Assembly: GCA_047967505.1 (NCBI GenBank)
Contig: CM106538.1
Direction: 5' to 3' (one strand)
Length of the DNA stretch: 64,000 nt
From: Dipteris shenzhenensis
Taxonomy: Eukaryota > Polypodiophyta > Polypodiopsida > Gleicheniales
Under the pieces are notes generated by a model that ran no database searches, had not been told where the DNA came from, and worked only from the letters and a program-made list of their open reading frames with translations. This document shows positions 45,153 through 57,469 of this stretch, piece after piece (position 1 is the stretch's first letter; each line of letters begins with the position of its first letter). The translations under genes were made by a program, and so were the position numbers.

Positions 45153-48100
45153 ATGGGGCTTGCAATGCCCCAACAACTTCTTCAAGATGGACATATAGGT
45201 CTCCAAAGGCAAATGTCCAAGTTTGAAGAAGAGAAGGCCTCAAAGACGAGTGAATTGGGCTTGCAAATTTCTCAAAAACTTTCCCAAAAATATCTCAAGC
45301 CACTCAAGCTTTGCAAGGGCTCAACTCAATTCCTAATAGTGGAACCCGTATTTAGGCTCCACATCCTAACACTTTAGGTAGATCTCTTGGAGGAGGTAAG
45401 TCTAAGGAGGCTTTGGTTTCCACCTATCTAAATGCTTTAAGGTGGATGTATCCCTAGACTTGAAAGACCTTTATGGCACTCCTAACCTTTAGAAGTTCGA
45501 ACAATGACTCAAGAACCTTAGTCTCTACTTTTAGTCCAACCCTTTATTCAAAAAGATAAGGTTTATCTAGCCACAATCAAGATCATTGGGCCTCAACCCA
45601 AAGTGGGTCTAGAGAGAAAGATGCTACATATATGGAAATTCTTTAGGCCTAAGTTAGGCTAGCCAATCTCATAATACGTAGAGAGTTTCCATCAAATCAT
45701 GCTGAAGACAAACATAGAAGATGGATAGGACAAACTCAACATGAAGTACATTTGGGGGATCCTTTCCCACATCGACTATGAGGTGGATCTCTTTCCCCCA
45801 ACCAACCCATGAATTAAAGTTTTTTATTATAGAGAGAGTTGAGAGGAAGTAGTCCTACGAACTAGGAGATTTCAACAAATCCTCTTCACCAAAACCCTTG
45901 ACAAGTCCAACTAGTAGTAGTAGCACCACCCATAGCAGATCCAAGAAGTGGCTTCCTCTAGAGGAAGATTCCAAGTACAATTCCAAGAAGCACTGCAACT
46001 ATTGTGACAAGCTTGGTCATACTAAGAAAGAATATAGAAGCAAAGAAAGTGCCGTTGTTGACATGGACAATTTAAAGATCAATTGGAGAAGAAGACAAAG
46101 GCATATCCTAATAAAAACCTCATGATTAGAACCTTTTCTCAAGCTTCTAACACTCATGCTCATAACATGGAATCATTGTTCATCACTAAGCGCTAGGTAA
46201 AGTAAAGTTTGACATCCTTTTTTCTTAACAATAAAGTAAAAAAATGTGGGTCAATGCTAAGCTTGCAAAGAAGCTTCATCTACCTACTCACTCATCCAGA
46301 CACTTTGCCATGGATGAACAAAGGTCAGCCTTTGACATTTACTCAACAATGTCTTGTCAAGTTACCTATTAGTGCTTTTTAGGATCAAGTCCTAAGTGAT
46401 GTTGTCCCCATGGATTACAAGGATGATAGATTAGTAATGTACATGGCCAAGGAGAATATCCGCCAATTTGTCAAACATTGACGAAAAATTTTCCTTCAGC
46501 CTAGCAATAATCACCATTATCATGGAAGTGGAGTCTAAGAACTGAGGAAACCATGTGAGGCTGAGTGTGCGTAACTCTACTTATAATAAAATGAATGACA
46601 TGTTTGCGATGGGGTAAGAGGTAGGTTAGAAATATGGATGAGAGGGCTAGAAGAAAGAAAAAGCATTGAAAGGAGCAAGGAAACAAGAAGGGCGAGGGGA
46701 GGTGGAGGCCAAGGGGAATTGTACCTTACTTAGAAAGGCCCAATATTTTCACATCTTATTGTTGTACATTTTCTCACATTCAACATATGCATTTGCATCG
46801 ATTGCATACCATCCTACCACATCTACTATAGCTATAACCACCTCTATTCTTACCCCAACATCTATTTGCCCCAACATACCATAGCACTAATGATTTCTCT
46901 ATAGAGCACCTATTCTAGCCTCTATTGTATGTCCTTTTTAGCCTCTATTCTAGCTACTATTTAATGTAACAAGTTCCATCTCTTTGGAAGCCTCCACGAT
47001 GTCTCCTATCTGATAGATTAGTGGATCATGGCTAGATATGCCTCTCTATAAGAGCATCCCACTAAAAAATGAGGAGATCAATAGCAAGCTTCAAGGGCTA
47101 TTGGGCCTTGGCTACATCAAGGCATCCTCCTCTAAGTATGCATTCCTTGTTCCTAAATCAGATTTGTCTATGACTTTGCATTGATTATAGAGCCTTGAAA
47201 AAGATTGCTATTAAGAATAGATGTCCTCTTCCCTAGATTGATGATCTTTGGATGCATCTTCACCAAGCTTGACCTCAAAAGTGGATGCCACCAAGTTAAG
47301 ATCAAGATTATTGACACATGGAAGACAACCTTCTAAACAAGTCAAGGATTTTAGGAATGGGTGGTTGTCCCTTTTGAAGTTAATAATGGTCCAACAACCT
47401 TCATGAGGGCCATGAATGATATCTTCAAACCCTTTTGCATGGATGCTATATGTATTTACTCAAAGGTACTTTTCAGGCAAGAAGATTTCAATTTAAGTAG
47501 TAGGAAGCACACTACGGATTTTGCAAAGCTTCTCTATTCTCTATTCTAGCCCACCAAGGCAAAGAAACCCTTTGTTTCGGGTGCTGCTTAGGACAAGGCA
47601 TGGCCATTCTCAAGAGCAAGCTGACCTCTCCTCCAACTCTTAGATTTCCTTATAGAAGCAATAGTTTTTAAGGTTGAAGCTGATGTAAGTACTGATGCTA
47701 GCAGGACTATTCTTTCCCAATATGGCCATCTAGTGGATTACTTTAGTTCAAATTAATTGATGCTACTTTAAACTATCCTATCTATGATATAGAGATCTAT
47801 GCATTTCTCTAGGCACTCAAGCATTGGGGACACTGTTTGCTTGGTACATAGGTTATTGTCCACACCGACCATCAGCTTCTACAGAATTTCAAACACCCAA
47901 AGTTCCATTAGAAATTTGAGTCAGGTTTGGGGCATGTTAAGTGGTTGACTGATCTTAAGTAGTCTCTCGTCATCATCAAGTACAAACTTGGCTATCAAAA
48001 TAGACAGGAAGACTATTTGTCTAGGCCTCTAATACATGTAATGTTTTGTCTATGCCCCTAGTACATGCAATGTTTTTTTGTTCTTGTCTATAGCTAGACC

Positions 48101-48350
48101 CTTATTTTAGATACAAAGATTTTGTCCATGTCTACTAGTGGCTAGTTTAGCATCCCATTGAAGGAAACATTTAGCATCCCACTGAAGGAAACATTCCGCC
48201 TTTTCTAGACTACAAAGTTAGGGAGTCACACCTCTACAAAGTCGACAAACTAGGTATACCACATGGCTACTAGAGATTGCAATTAGTAAAGGAGAACTAT
48301 TCTTCTCTTATTGCAAGACACTTTGGAGTGCTAAATATGCATTTTCACAT
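45153..48350 (+). mobile_element. Ty3/gypsy family A copy 2, gag to integrase
   Basis: Plus strand. Gag begins about 45160 (IGLQRQMSKFEEEKA). A retroviral-type zinc knuckle follows at about 46000 (CNYCDKLGHTKKEYRSK, where the last Cys of CCHC reads Tyr). The protease/linker region is at 46230-46490. RT is at about 46990-47500 (VPFEVNNGPTTFMRAMNDIF, then a damaged YMDD region reading MDAICIYSK). RNase H is at about 47620-48010 and an integrase zinc-region relic runs to about 48340. It shares wording and order with the 28.4-33.3 kb element, including the protease block DQVL-DVV and MAKENI, but lacks the nested insertions. All frames are broken. Confidence 0.8.
48145..48195. repeat. 26-bp tandem duplication
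   Basis: The unit ttagcatccca(t/c)tgaaggaaacat is repeated head to tail. Confidence 0.85.
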
Positions 48351-48579
48351 ATATTTTATTGACACCATCTAACTCTTGCTAAGAAAGTAAGACTACAAAA
48401 GTGGCTCATTGGTCATTGTGGTCCTCACATGCCTTACTGCACTCTCCCCACATCCCCTTATGGCCTTCCCACCTTACCCCCTCATGTCTACTTGTTACAC
48501 CTCCACCAATCACACACCTCCCACTCCAACCCAAGCACATACCCTTTCACCCACCATCTCCTCCTCCTCCTCCTCTTGC

Positions 48580-48960
48580 TCACCTGTGTTCACCCCTCCT
48601 CAACCCTAAATCCCATGAGTATGTGAAGGAGACTAGCTCTCCTTTTCTCAACCTTGAACGTAGGTGACCAACACTACAATGAGCAATGACATGAACGTAG
48701 GTGACCAACACCCTCAGAACTTGGAATTGAGAGAAAAAGTGACAACACTCATAAATGAAGTAATAATCCACTTTAATATGTTTTTTTCTAGTAGCAAATA
48801 CTGGAACTTTTGCTAAGTGAATAATGCTCATGTTGTTTAAATAGACTATAGTAGGATCTCTTGATGAAATCTTAAGTTTAAAGTCTAATCTTTTGAGCCA
48901 TACTACTTCACCGATAGCATTGGTGGATCATTTATATTCAATAGACTTGCCCTCAATCAA
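48580..48960 (-). pseudogene. Copia RNase H and C-terminal relic
   Basis: The minus-strand frame reads the end of copia RNase H: VVWLKRLDF (about 48895), then HLAKVPVFATRKKHIKVDYY (about 48815-48755), matching the LAKNPVFHxRTKHIxxDYHF consensus. A degraded tail ends LGLRRGEH, the equivalent of the terminal LRGGV. A G-rich purine stretch follows on the minus strand, where a polypurine tract and 3' LTR would start. RT and other domains are not recognisable upstream. Confidence 0.75.
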
Positions 48961-50183
48961 AGGATTTCAATTAAAGAACCTTACATCAACAAAGCAACAC
49001 TATGGGAAACAAATACTCAAAAGATTTCAAGAACTTCTTTGGCAAGCCAACTCCATCCTTATGTGTAAAAATGCTTGCTTGAGTTCTCAAACTAAGGTAA
49101 TAGCATGCTTCAAATCATGCATAATTGGCACAAAGGGATCCTAGCAACTTAGCTTTGTTGAAAATTACCATAGACCACAGTATTTATTCCCTTGGGGTTT
49201 GGTAACTAGGCAAATCTCCTTAGGGTTTATGGCATTAGTTAGGATGAGGTAATCAAGTGAGGAAAGGAGTCTTCCAACAAGTATATTCCAAAGCGTTGAA
49301 TTTCTTGAGTCCCCATTATCTAGACATACCATTTCATGGATGCCTTGTTGCATAGGTTGTACTTTGGTCCTCTAAATACACATATTATTCATAATGCAAG
49401 TTCTTTTTATCTCTACCTAGAGCTTTTGTGAGTCTAAGTTTTTGGGATTCAATGTTTTAAAAGTTCCAAATAATTGACACTTTATGCCCTCACCTTTAAA
49501 TTTTTTTATCTTTTTGTAGGGGTTGCCCCATATGCTCTGTTCCCTTATGGTGTAACTTGTTTTAAAAGGATTCGTTACTAGTGGACATCCTATGACACTA
49601 GAGAGACACTAGCTAGGTTTGACTGATGCTAGCAAGGACTTTGTGTGCCTCTAAATAAATTTTCCACACACAAGGGTTGATTTTGAAGAAAATATCTCCC
49701 TTCTGCAAAATTGAAACAAACACTTTTTGCATGTAATTCCTTATAAGATCTCAAAAAAAGTTAAAAGTTGAAAATTTCAGATTTTGCAAGTTCCAGGCTT
49801 GTATTATTCACCATCTGTGCTCTTTCATTTGCTTGCTTGTTTTTTTCTTTCCTCTAGTTAGTTGGGCCACGGGCATCATTGGCCACCAATTGAATTGGGT
49901 CAGGCATCACTAGATGTGAACAAAATTAGAATATCAATAGCCCCAAAAGTGTAAGGTCTAAGGAAAGAGATTAGGAGAGACAAAATCTAAGCATGGGTCA
50001 CTAGCTTACCGAGTCTCCAGTTTGACAACAATTAACTAATGAGCCCAACTCCAAAATAGGTCCTTTTATTTTGGTAGACCTCTTTCTAATTATTCGATGT
50101 GCCTTTAAGGCTTTTAATAGTTAGTGTTGGTAGTGAAATCCCTTTTGGTACACATTCATAGCATTTGAATGGGATTTTTCAAG

Positions 50184-50185
<2 letters not shown>

Positions 50186-50254
<69 letters not shown>
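50186..50254. repeat. (CT)n microsatellite
   Basis: About 34 uninterrupted CT units. A shorter run lies at about 50690-50714. Confidence 0.97.
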
Positions 50255-50256
<2 letters not shown>

Positions 50257-51149
50257 GTGGAGCTAGAGATACAGAGACGATGCATGATGTAGAGACGGAG
50301 TAGAGCATGCACGATGGAGGTCCAACCCATCCCAGCTTTACTGGTAGGGGACCACTCGAGCCAAGGCGTTACTCTTGATATTATCAAGAGTAACAAAGAT
50401 CATGGAGAGCACGCCCCTTGCCACAGTGAGAGATAAGCCAACAAACATAGATTTGAGATATCTTTGCAACTCACAGGAGAGCCACTATGACACCCAGCCA
50501 TGTATTTTGATTTGGATTTTGACCTTGAGATTTCTATTAGTACTAGTTTTGAGTTTGAGTTTAGCATAACGCTCAGCAAGGGCCTTAGCAAGCCCTCTCC
50601 TTCAGCCCACAGTGGCTTGCATGAGTTACCCTTGGATTGTACTTTGTCTCATTGGCCTGCGAGGCCTTCCCAAGATGATAATACATCTCTCGCTCTCTCT
50701 CTCTCTCTCTCTCTGCATGCATGTATGTATGTAATTCAATGTGATGACTCAAGCTCGAAATCTAGTAAGAGATGTAAATGTTTTTGAAAATTTACACAAA
50801 AAGTTATGCTCACCTTCTTTACTAAGACCTATCTACTCTCTTATGCTTGCTGATGGTGACAGAATTCCCGAACTGATAATACCCCTTTACTCAGATATCT
50901 ACATGTGTACGTAAATGTGCCCGAGTAAGCATGGATGGAGAGTTGTTACATTTTGATTTTTCCATCTAGTTGTGTTGATGCTAGGTCCTTGGAGTTTCCT
51001 CCAAAAAGTGGCTATATTAAAAGCATCTTCTTACTTCTATCACGTGAGTAATAAATCAATTAGCATGCATACATGTGCGTGCGTGTGTGTGTGTTATATT
51101 CATGATCCATTTTTGCTTTAGGTGCTAATCCCCTCGATAATGGTGTCAA

Positions 51150-51830
51150 AATGTTGTTACTTATTTTCATGTTTACGTGTTCTAAGTTTTTAACCACCTA
51201 CTAGTTCATGTCATTTGTTGTAGCTTATGTGTCTTAATGTCACATAGGGCCTTGGGTCGTATTCCATTATGAGATGTAGCTAAAGCATTGGAAACAATGC
51301 TTGCATGAGCTCAAGAAAAGATGAAGTATTATCCACTAAAGTTGAGGAAGTTTTCCACCTCCATTGGGGTTTATGGGTTGAAAAAGGTTGTACGATTCAA
51401 GACAAGCTGTAAGGTTTAGAAAAGAGAGAACCTTGAAAGCTCTAGTGGAGAGCTAGTCCTTTTCAAGGGTACAAGGATTGAGAAGTTTAATCTAGGAGTT
51501 TTAGGATTGCAAAAATAGATTAAAAGTGGGAGAGGGAGTGTAAAAGAAGAATGGGGTTTGGAGTTAATGGGAAGAGTAGCTCTAAGAAATATACAATGGA
51601 GAGAGGGTTTGGAGTTAAGGGGGAGAGTAGATCAATGGAGAGAGGGTTTGGAGTTAAGGGGGGGAGTAGATCTAAGAAATATACAATAGAGAGAGAGGAG
51701 GTGACAGTTGCAAGGGATGGAGGAAATGAAAGTAGGGGATAAGAGATTACAAGGTTAGAGCATGTTGTCACACATTGCTAGAGTTGAAGGAGCATGGACA
51801 CTAAGAGTGAGTGCATGAGAGAACACACTA
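51150..51830 (+). repeat. Dispersed repeat, copy 2 (matches 26.79-27.35 kb)
   Basis: It has the same ordered blocks as copy 1 (gtagcttatgtgt, ctaaagcattggaa, ccattggggtttat, gagagctag, aaggattgagaag, ggtttggag, gttagagcatgttgtc, gacactaagagtgag) with an internal tandem expansion. Same orientation as copy 1. Confidence 0.65.
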
Positions 51831-52984
51831 GAAAATTGAAAACACTACCCAAATAGTGTGGGCATCTTTGCATTATGAACTATGTATACATGAGCATTGA
51901 CCTTCTTACTCTTGCCATGGCACCTAGTAAGGATTTCCTAGGAGCATCTCTCTATGCACCACATTAGGCAAGAAGAATCACATCTAGCAAGCATTTTCTA
52001 CCTTTGAGACCTTTTGCCCAAGATCATGTCTTGAGGTATTTGCACTATCAGTTCCTTTCATAGAGAGTTACAGTGCATAAGAACACGAGCGAAGTGAACA
52101 ACCACCCATATAGTATGGGTACCTTTCCCATGGCACGCAATAAAGATTTTAATTATGTATTCATGGCATTTAGTAAGGATTTTCTCTCTTTATGCATCAC
52201 ATCTATAAGGGCTTTCTCCCTCTAGAAGCTTTTGACCAAGGTCTAGAAATGCCCCCAGATGATATCTTGACAGTATTTTGCAATACCCTTAGCTTTCATT
52301 GGCATAGCTTGTTCTTTCACTTGTAGTCCATCACATGAGACCAATTGCAAGAACCTTGAGATGCTTGAGCTTCTCCTTTAGAAAACAAATGCTTTGTACA
52401 TTAAACCTTGAGAACATCTTCATAGAGGTCTGAAAAATTGCTAGGATCGAATAGCCCTCTCATCCAAACTCTGCCTTGAGCTTAATGGATCCATAAGCAA
52501 GCGCTCTAGAATAGCCATCGACAATGCAAAGTGTAGAACATCCAAAGCATCGAGTGTTGATGTCTCTCCTCGATACATTAGAGGTTCCAAGTTCAATGGG
52601 TTTGCCAAATTGCAAGTGCCCTCAGATTTCAACTCCCGTTGCATGGGGGAGTTTCAGAGAGCATAAAGCTGGAAACTTTTGCCCAACATTCCCCTTCCAT
52701 CTGAGAGTTGTCCATGCTGGGGTGTCAACTAAGAACTGAAGCAACCTTCTAAGAATAGGATAGCAACCAAGGATTAATGGTGAGCATTGATGTGCAAGGA
52801 GCTAGCCCATACTTTTGCACAATGGGCAGATCTACGACGGGGAGCCGACTAAGCCAAGAGTTTAAGAGGCATGCCAAGATTGTTTCCCACATTGCAAAGA
52901 ATGAGGAAAGAGCAAGGAGAACAAAACTTCCCTTTGCATAACACATGGCATAACCATTGGGTGACACATGATTCTTCACAATAA

Positions 52985-53390
52985 GTAAATATAGAAGATT
53001 TTATAGGTGTCCTTGTTCCTAAGTCAATCTATATTCTTTATCTTAGTCTTGTGTGGCTAGGAATTGTCTTGGCATCTTGGGAATTCTAGAAGGATGTAAG
53101 TCGAAGCATGTATGTCTCAAATGCGTACATAACAAACACGTTTTTCTTATATAAGGATGAAATTGAACATGGTAATTCTTGAAAATAAATAAATATAGAA
53201 GATTTTGTTGGTGCCCTTGTTCCTAGACAATCTAGATTCTTTATCAGTGTCTTCTGCTGCTAGTAGGTGTCTTGGCATCTTGAGAATTCCTGAAGGATGA
53301 AGTTGAATATGGCATATGTACTTCTTGAAAAAGAAAAGAATATGGCATATGTATGTGAATGTCTCAGAAGCATACATTACGAACAATGGG
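52985..53390. repeat. About 203-bp tandem duplication
   Basis: Both halves begin aaatatagaagatttt and contain ccttgttccta, tctttatc, gtcttggcatctt, gaattc and atgtctca-a-gc(g/a)tacat. The second half includes a further duplication of gaatatggcatatgta. Confidence 0.8.
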
Positions 53391-55289
53391 CCCTCAATGC
53401 ATCCCACATGGCAAAGTGCTGCTGCTAAAAGTGGTTGAAGCCCTGGGCGCTTTTAATTTGGGATAAGGATGAAAGTGAGCATGGTATATATGTTTAAACA
53501 TAGATTACCATAGTTGTTTGAGAATTGAGGGAGGCACATAGAAGTTGTGTATCATTATAATTACAGTCAATGCTAAGCATTGTAAACGGAAATTTGATTC
53601 ACCAGTTTGTAGGTTTGAATTCCCAAATACTCAGCATATGACTTTAGTTGAAATAAATGCATTCCCAAATACACACCATACGCCTTCCCTTGGTCATAGC
53701 AATAAGGCTTAAACAGAAAACAGGGGACATATTCACTTCGTCTGCTTCGGAAGTCAAATGTATAGGATAATCAAATAAAAAAACTTGAATACTGCAATAA
53801 GCACTCAATGTATTTTGAATTTAAGGATAACCAATCAATTTGCCTGCAAAGATTTGATAAGGTTTATAGAATAATTGTTGACAACAGATATGGATAATTA
53901 TCCATATGCTTAGCTACCAGTGAGTTTTTACTGGTTTTCCTAAGCATCATCCTTGGATATCACACATGGAATTAAGCAAAGAGAAAATCCTTGGCGAAGT
54001 TTCAAAGAAGTACTCACAATGGCACCCTGCGGCTTAACAGACAATCACTGAGGAATGTCACCATGAAGTTTACCATAAGATGGGTACAAATGGAAAATGC
54101 TAGTGTGAAAAAACTTATAATCTTTTATAGGAGCTGAACATGCATGTTGCTAATACACCATGATGACAGAGCCCACAGCAGCAGTGAAATCTCCCACATT
54201 TAAGGATATGCTGCAAACTTTAGGGCAAAAAATAAAAGATTTTTCCTTGTTCTACAAGAAAGAAGCTAGCTGCTCTATACCTGTGGCCAAGCTTTCTTTC
54301 AGCTAGAGAAACCAGCCGTAATGCTTCAGCATCTTTGGTGAGAGGCGTGAACATGCATTTTACTCAAGCACTTGGACCAAGCCAGGAAGTGAGTCCCATG
54401 ACAGACAATTGCAGCATTCACCCATATCACGAAACTAGCTTCACAGAAACAAGGATTATTAGCTATTACTGGTAGTTTACCAAGAAAAGATGAGAGAGAG
54501 ATTCTTCCCCTCTTTTTTTTTTTTTTTTTGGGCATAAACTTGTGGGAAAGGTTCATTTTACAGAGACATGTCACATAGCAACAGCGTACCCCCAAAAAAT
54601 CTCGTTAAATAAGGGGACTGTCACAGTAGTGGGCTAACAAAATTTTCTAAAACAGCCCACACCTGCCTCCAGCATTATCCAACTCAAAACTTCATTGATA
54701 ATAGCATTCAAACGCCTTAAACCATAAAATGTGTATCCAAAAGTTGACCTTCAGGACACTACACCATGGGAACCAAGCATGCATCTCAAGACCTTCACAC
54801 CATACCCCACAAAAGCTCCCTGGCTTAGGCTTACCAAGGAATTCTGTGTTACGTGGAAGAGGACACCAGTTAATATGGGTTACAGACACTCTCTACTTTG
54901 CTCATCAGTAATCACTGTGTATCCAATGCACGATGGAGTTAAAAAGGCCACTGTTGACACTCTTGGAAATTGCTGTCTTACCAACCTCTGTCTGGTGGGC
55001 CTCGAGAGAGAATTGTGCAAAACTGCTGCTTTCACAGTACATCAAAGCTGAAATCCTCCCTCCAATCAGATCAGCTACACATAAACGCAGAGCAACCAAC
55101 TAAGACAGCATTCCAAGAAAAGGAAAACCTTCCACTCCATAAATAAGGTTGCAAATTGGCTACCTAGGTCTTAAGCATCATTGTGTGATCTATCATCCAA
55201 ATGCATAGATAATCCCGTGATACATAATACCATGAAGATTAGCTATAGGTCTTATGAGTCACTGCATTACGTATCACACATACTAGTGA
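53391..55289. other. Downstream flank of the TIFY8-like gene
   Basis: This presumably includes the 3' UTR directly below 55290. No domain-bearing frame is recognised. A run of 18-19 T lies at about 54513-54531 (A on the gene strand). Confidence 0.45.
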
Positions 55290-57410
55290 CTAGTCCCTTA
55301 CCTCCTTTCCAGCCCTGCCGGGACCGGTAGACACATGCACCAAGGGCATTTCTCTGCCTTCTTGTTTCTTTGAGCACAAGCCGCTGCGATCTGTGCAGAA
55401 AATCTCAATTCAGTCATAACTGTCTGGAAGAATAACTTGTTTTTTCAAGAACCAAAAATAATTTAATACAACACATTGCAGCCTGCAAGACATTTTCATG
55501 GCTTGTGCAAGATACTGTACTAGCAAAGAAACCCCTATAAAGAACTTGTTCGGCAGGAAAGGAGAACATTATACGAACCTGTAGCTGTCTGCATATCAGT
55601 GGACCACACAGACAACTGACCAAAATTGGCCTCAGGCACATTACTGTGCCCTGCATGACTGCTTCCTTGTCCCAGCTGTGCTGAATTGTGGATATCTGTA
55701 GTCAAAGCAAGGCTACTAAAACCATTTGCAGCACTGGCCTTACTTGCACTCTTCTCTCTTTCCCTATCAAAATTGGAGAGGGAGCCTTCACTTGCTGACA
55801 AAGGTAAACTCGCTTTTGTCCGAGGAGAATAAATTGTGGACCAAGACCTACCACTTGAGCCAGCCAAGGTCATAATTGCCTCAGCCTGTCCTGACAGTAT
55901 GACACAGTTCAATTAGAGAATAACTAAGGCACTTCCAACAAATTCCCAAAAAACAAATCTCTGTAGCAGAAGCAGCTATGTACACACAATAAGACATTAC
56001 TGCCCACCTTATCAGGAGGTACATCATCAAAGACATGGGCCTGTCCAGCATAAAAAATGGTCAGTTGTCGACTCGGTGGTGTTTTTGTCTGTTGACTGCA
56101 CAATTGCATTTTTATCAGAGAGTAGTCTATAAGCAGAAGCTTTTTTAGTATAATGAACCAGAAATAATAGTTTCATATGATGTAAAATAATATATAACTG
56201 GGAAAGGGACCAACCTTGCTACAAAGGTAGATTCTGAACCAGCATTTTGAGACCACAACTTTGACCTTCCAGGCAAAGGACCTGGACCCATAGCAGGGTT
56301 ACCAGAACCACTATTGAGAAGATTTGCAACACCTGAACCTTTGAGCCCAGTCCTTGAGCCCTCATCAGCAGGAGGGAGAGGCAAAACTGGTGTTAGAGGA
56401 TTCTCTCTAGAATTATTGACAGCTAATTTATCTGACTGTAGACCTAAATGACCAGTTCTTGTTGGTCCAAATATCCCTGTATTAAAAGAAACAGGCCTTG
56501 AACTGTCCCATTTCTTCGAAACAACCGTAGGAAAATCTGCCTTGATAACTGATGAAGGATGTGGACTCGGGCCTTTTGACGACAAACGAGGAGGCTGCAT
56601 GGTTAAGTGTAGATCATCCACACCCACATTCTGATGCCTGCTTTTCCTATCATCCTGTCTTTCAAGGCGCGAGGCCTTTCAGAAAAGCAGGAGACAAGGG
56701 CAATGAGGAAAAGAATTGCACCACAAAAAATGAAGCACGAAAACAATACAAGTCAATTTACCTTAAGAAGACGGGAATTATCCAACGCTTCCATGCTCAT
56801 CTGCAACTGCTCTTGCAAAGAATCCCTACTGGTTGTAATGTCCCTCCTCTTTCCCTGCCTACTATCAACCTCAGCCTTGAAGATTGCACTTGTATTTCCA
56901 AGATGCTGAACTCCCGTCTCTTTCACACGTGACAAATGCTCTGTACAAACATTTATCCCATCATTAAAACAATGTGCCCAGTTTGCCTGGGTCAAGTAGG
57001 CAACAGACCTACCTTGCCTGCAGAAGGCTTCTCACATTTGAGGAAGGCACAAAATTGCCACATCCACTACCATCTTGATACAACATTAGTAATCAGACCA
57101 ATCAGCTTACAAGACTACCAGATTCAGTCTTTGAAGTTTGGAAAGCCGAAGAGAAAAAACCTGATAAAGTAACAACTGGAGCAGAACACGCCTCAAACCG
57201 ACCACTGTTTATAGATGATGCTCTTGTTGATGCTTCCCCCTCTACTTCTTCAACAGTTCCTGAAACCTTTCTTGGGCCTTTTGTAGCATCCAAGTTTATG
57301 ACTTCTGGCTGTTTGACGTCCTCTCTTTCACCAGCAATACCAAGAAAATCATGAAATACAGGTTGTTCTTCCCCATCCATTGGCACTGTCACGACGGAAG
57401 AATGCACCAT
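55290..57410 (-). CDS. TIFY8: TIFY8-like TIFY-domain transcriptional regulator
   Basis: Exons: 57410-57119, 56940-56762, 56654-56215, 56095-56008, 55885-55579 and 55390-55290 (TAG at 55292-55290). All use GT-AG, phases agree, and 468 codons result. Residues 19-24 are FHDFLG, the TIFY8 N-terminal motif. About 253-263 is ADEGSRTGLKG, also a TIFY8 block. TIFYAG lies at 316-321 in RQLTIFYAGQAHVFDDVP, followed by AEAIMTLAGSS and WSTIYSP across the exon 5/6 junction. There is no Jas (SLxRFLxKRK), PPD or GATA motif, so this is neither JAZ nor ZML. In Arabidopsis TIFY8 is a nuclear repressor linked to NINJA/TOPLESS. TIFY normally mediates dimerisation and NINJA contact. The exon 2 donor is uncertain: GTAGTC (57118) keeps phase, while a better-looking GTAAGC at 57110 does not. 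An upstream in-phase start is possible (see the leader entry). Confidence 0.87.
56008..56095 (-). other. TIFY8: TIFY-motif exon of the TIFY8-like gene
   Basis: An 88-nt exon with acceptor gtgcag and donor gtgggc. It encodes residues 304-333 including TIFYAG and ends at the Asp-Lys before the next exon's AEAIMTLAG. Splitting the TIFY domain between this exon and the next is a clear gene-structure marker. Confidence 0.92.
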
Positions 57411-57469
57411 TGAAGGCAGCCAATCATGGTGTTCTTGTTTACTGCACCGCAAACATCCTCCAGCCCAGC

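Larger units (their letters stand above)
48961..52984. other. Unassigned repeat-rich tract
   Basis: No gene recognised. It holds two long CT microsatellites, the second copy of the dispersed repeat, and within that copy two 50-bp-like units (gagagagggtttggagttaagg repeated at about 51600-51665). Short open frames at 52441-52644 and 52749-52979 on the minus strand match no family I know. Confidence 0.45.

Noticed and set aside
26790-51830. One 25-kb LTR element with the two dispersed repeats as its LTRs
   Set aside because: The space between holds several unrelated elements in both orientations and no matching primer site or purine tract at the repeat edges.
57013-57073. Micro-exon between TIFY8 exons 2 and 3
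   Set aside because: The donor gtaggt at 57012 is good, but the only length-compatible acceptor leaves a 37-nt intron and gives an in-frame stop.
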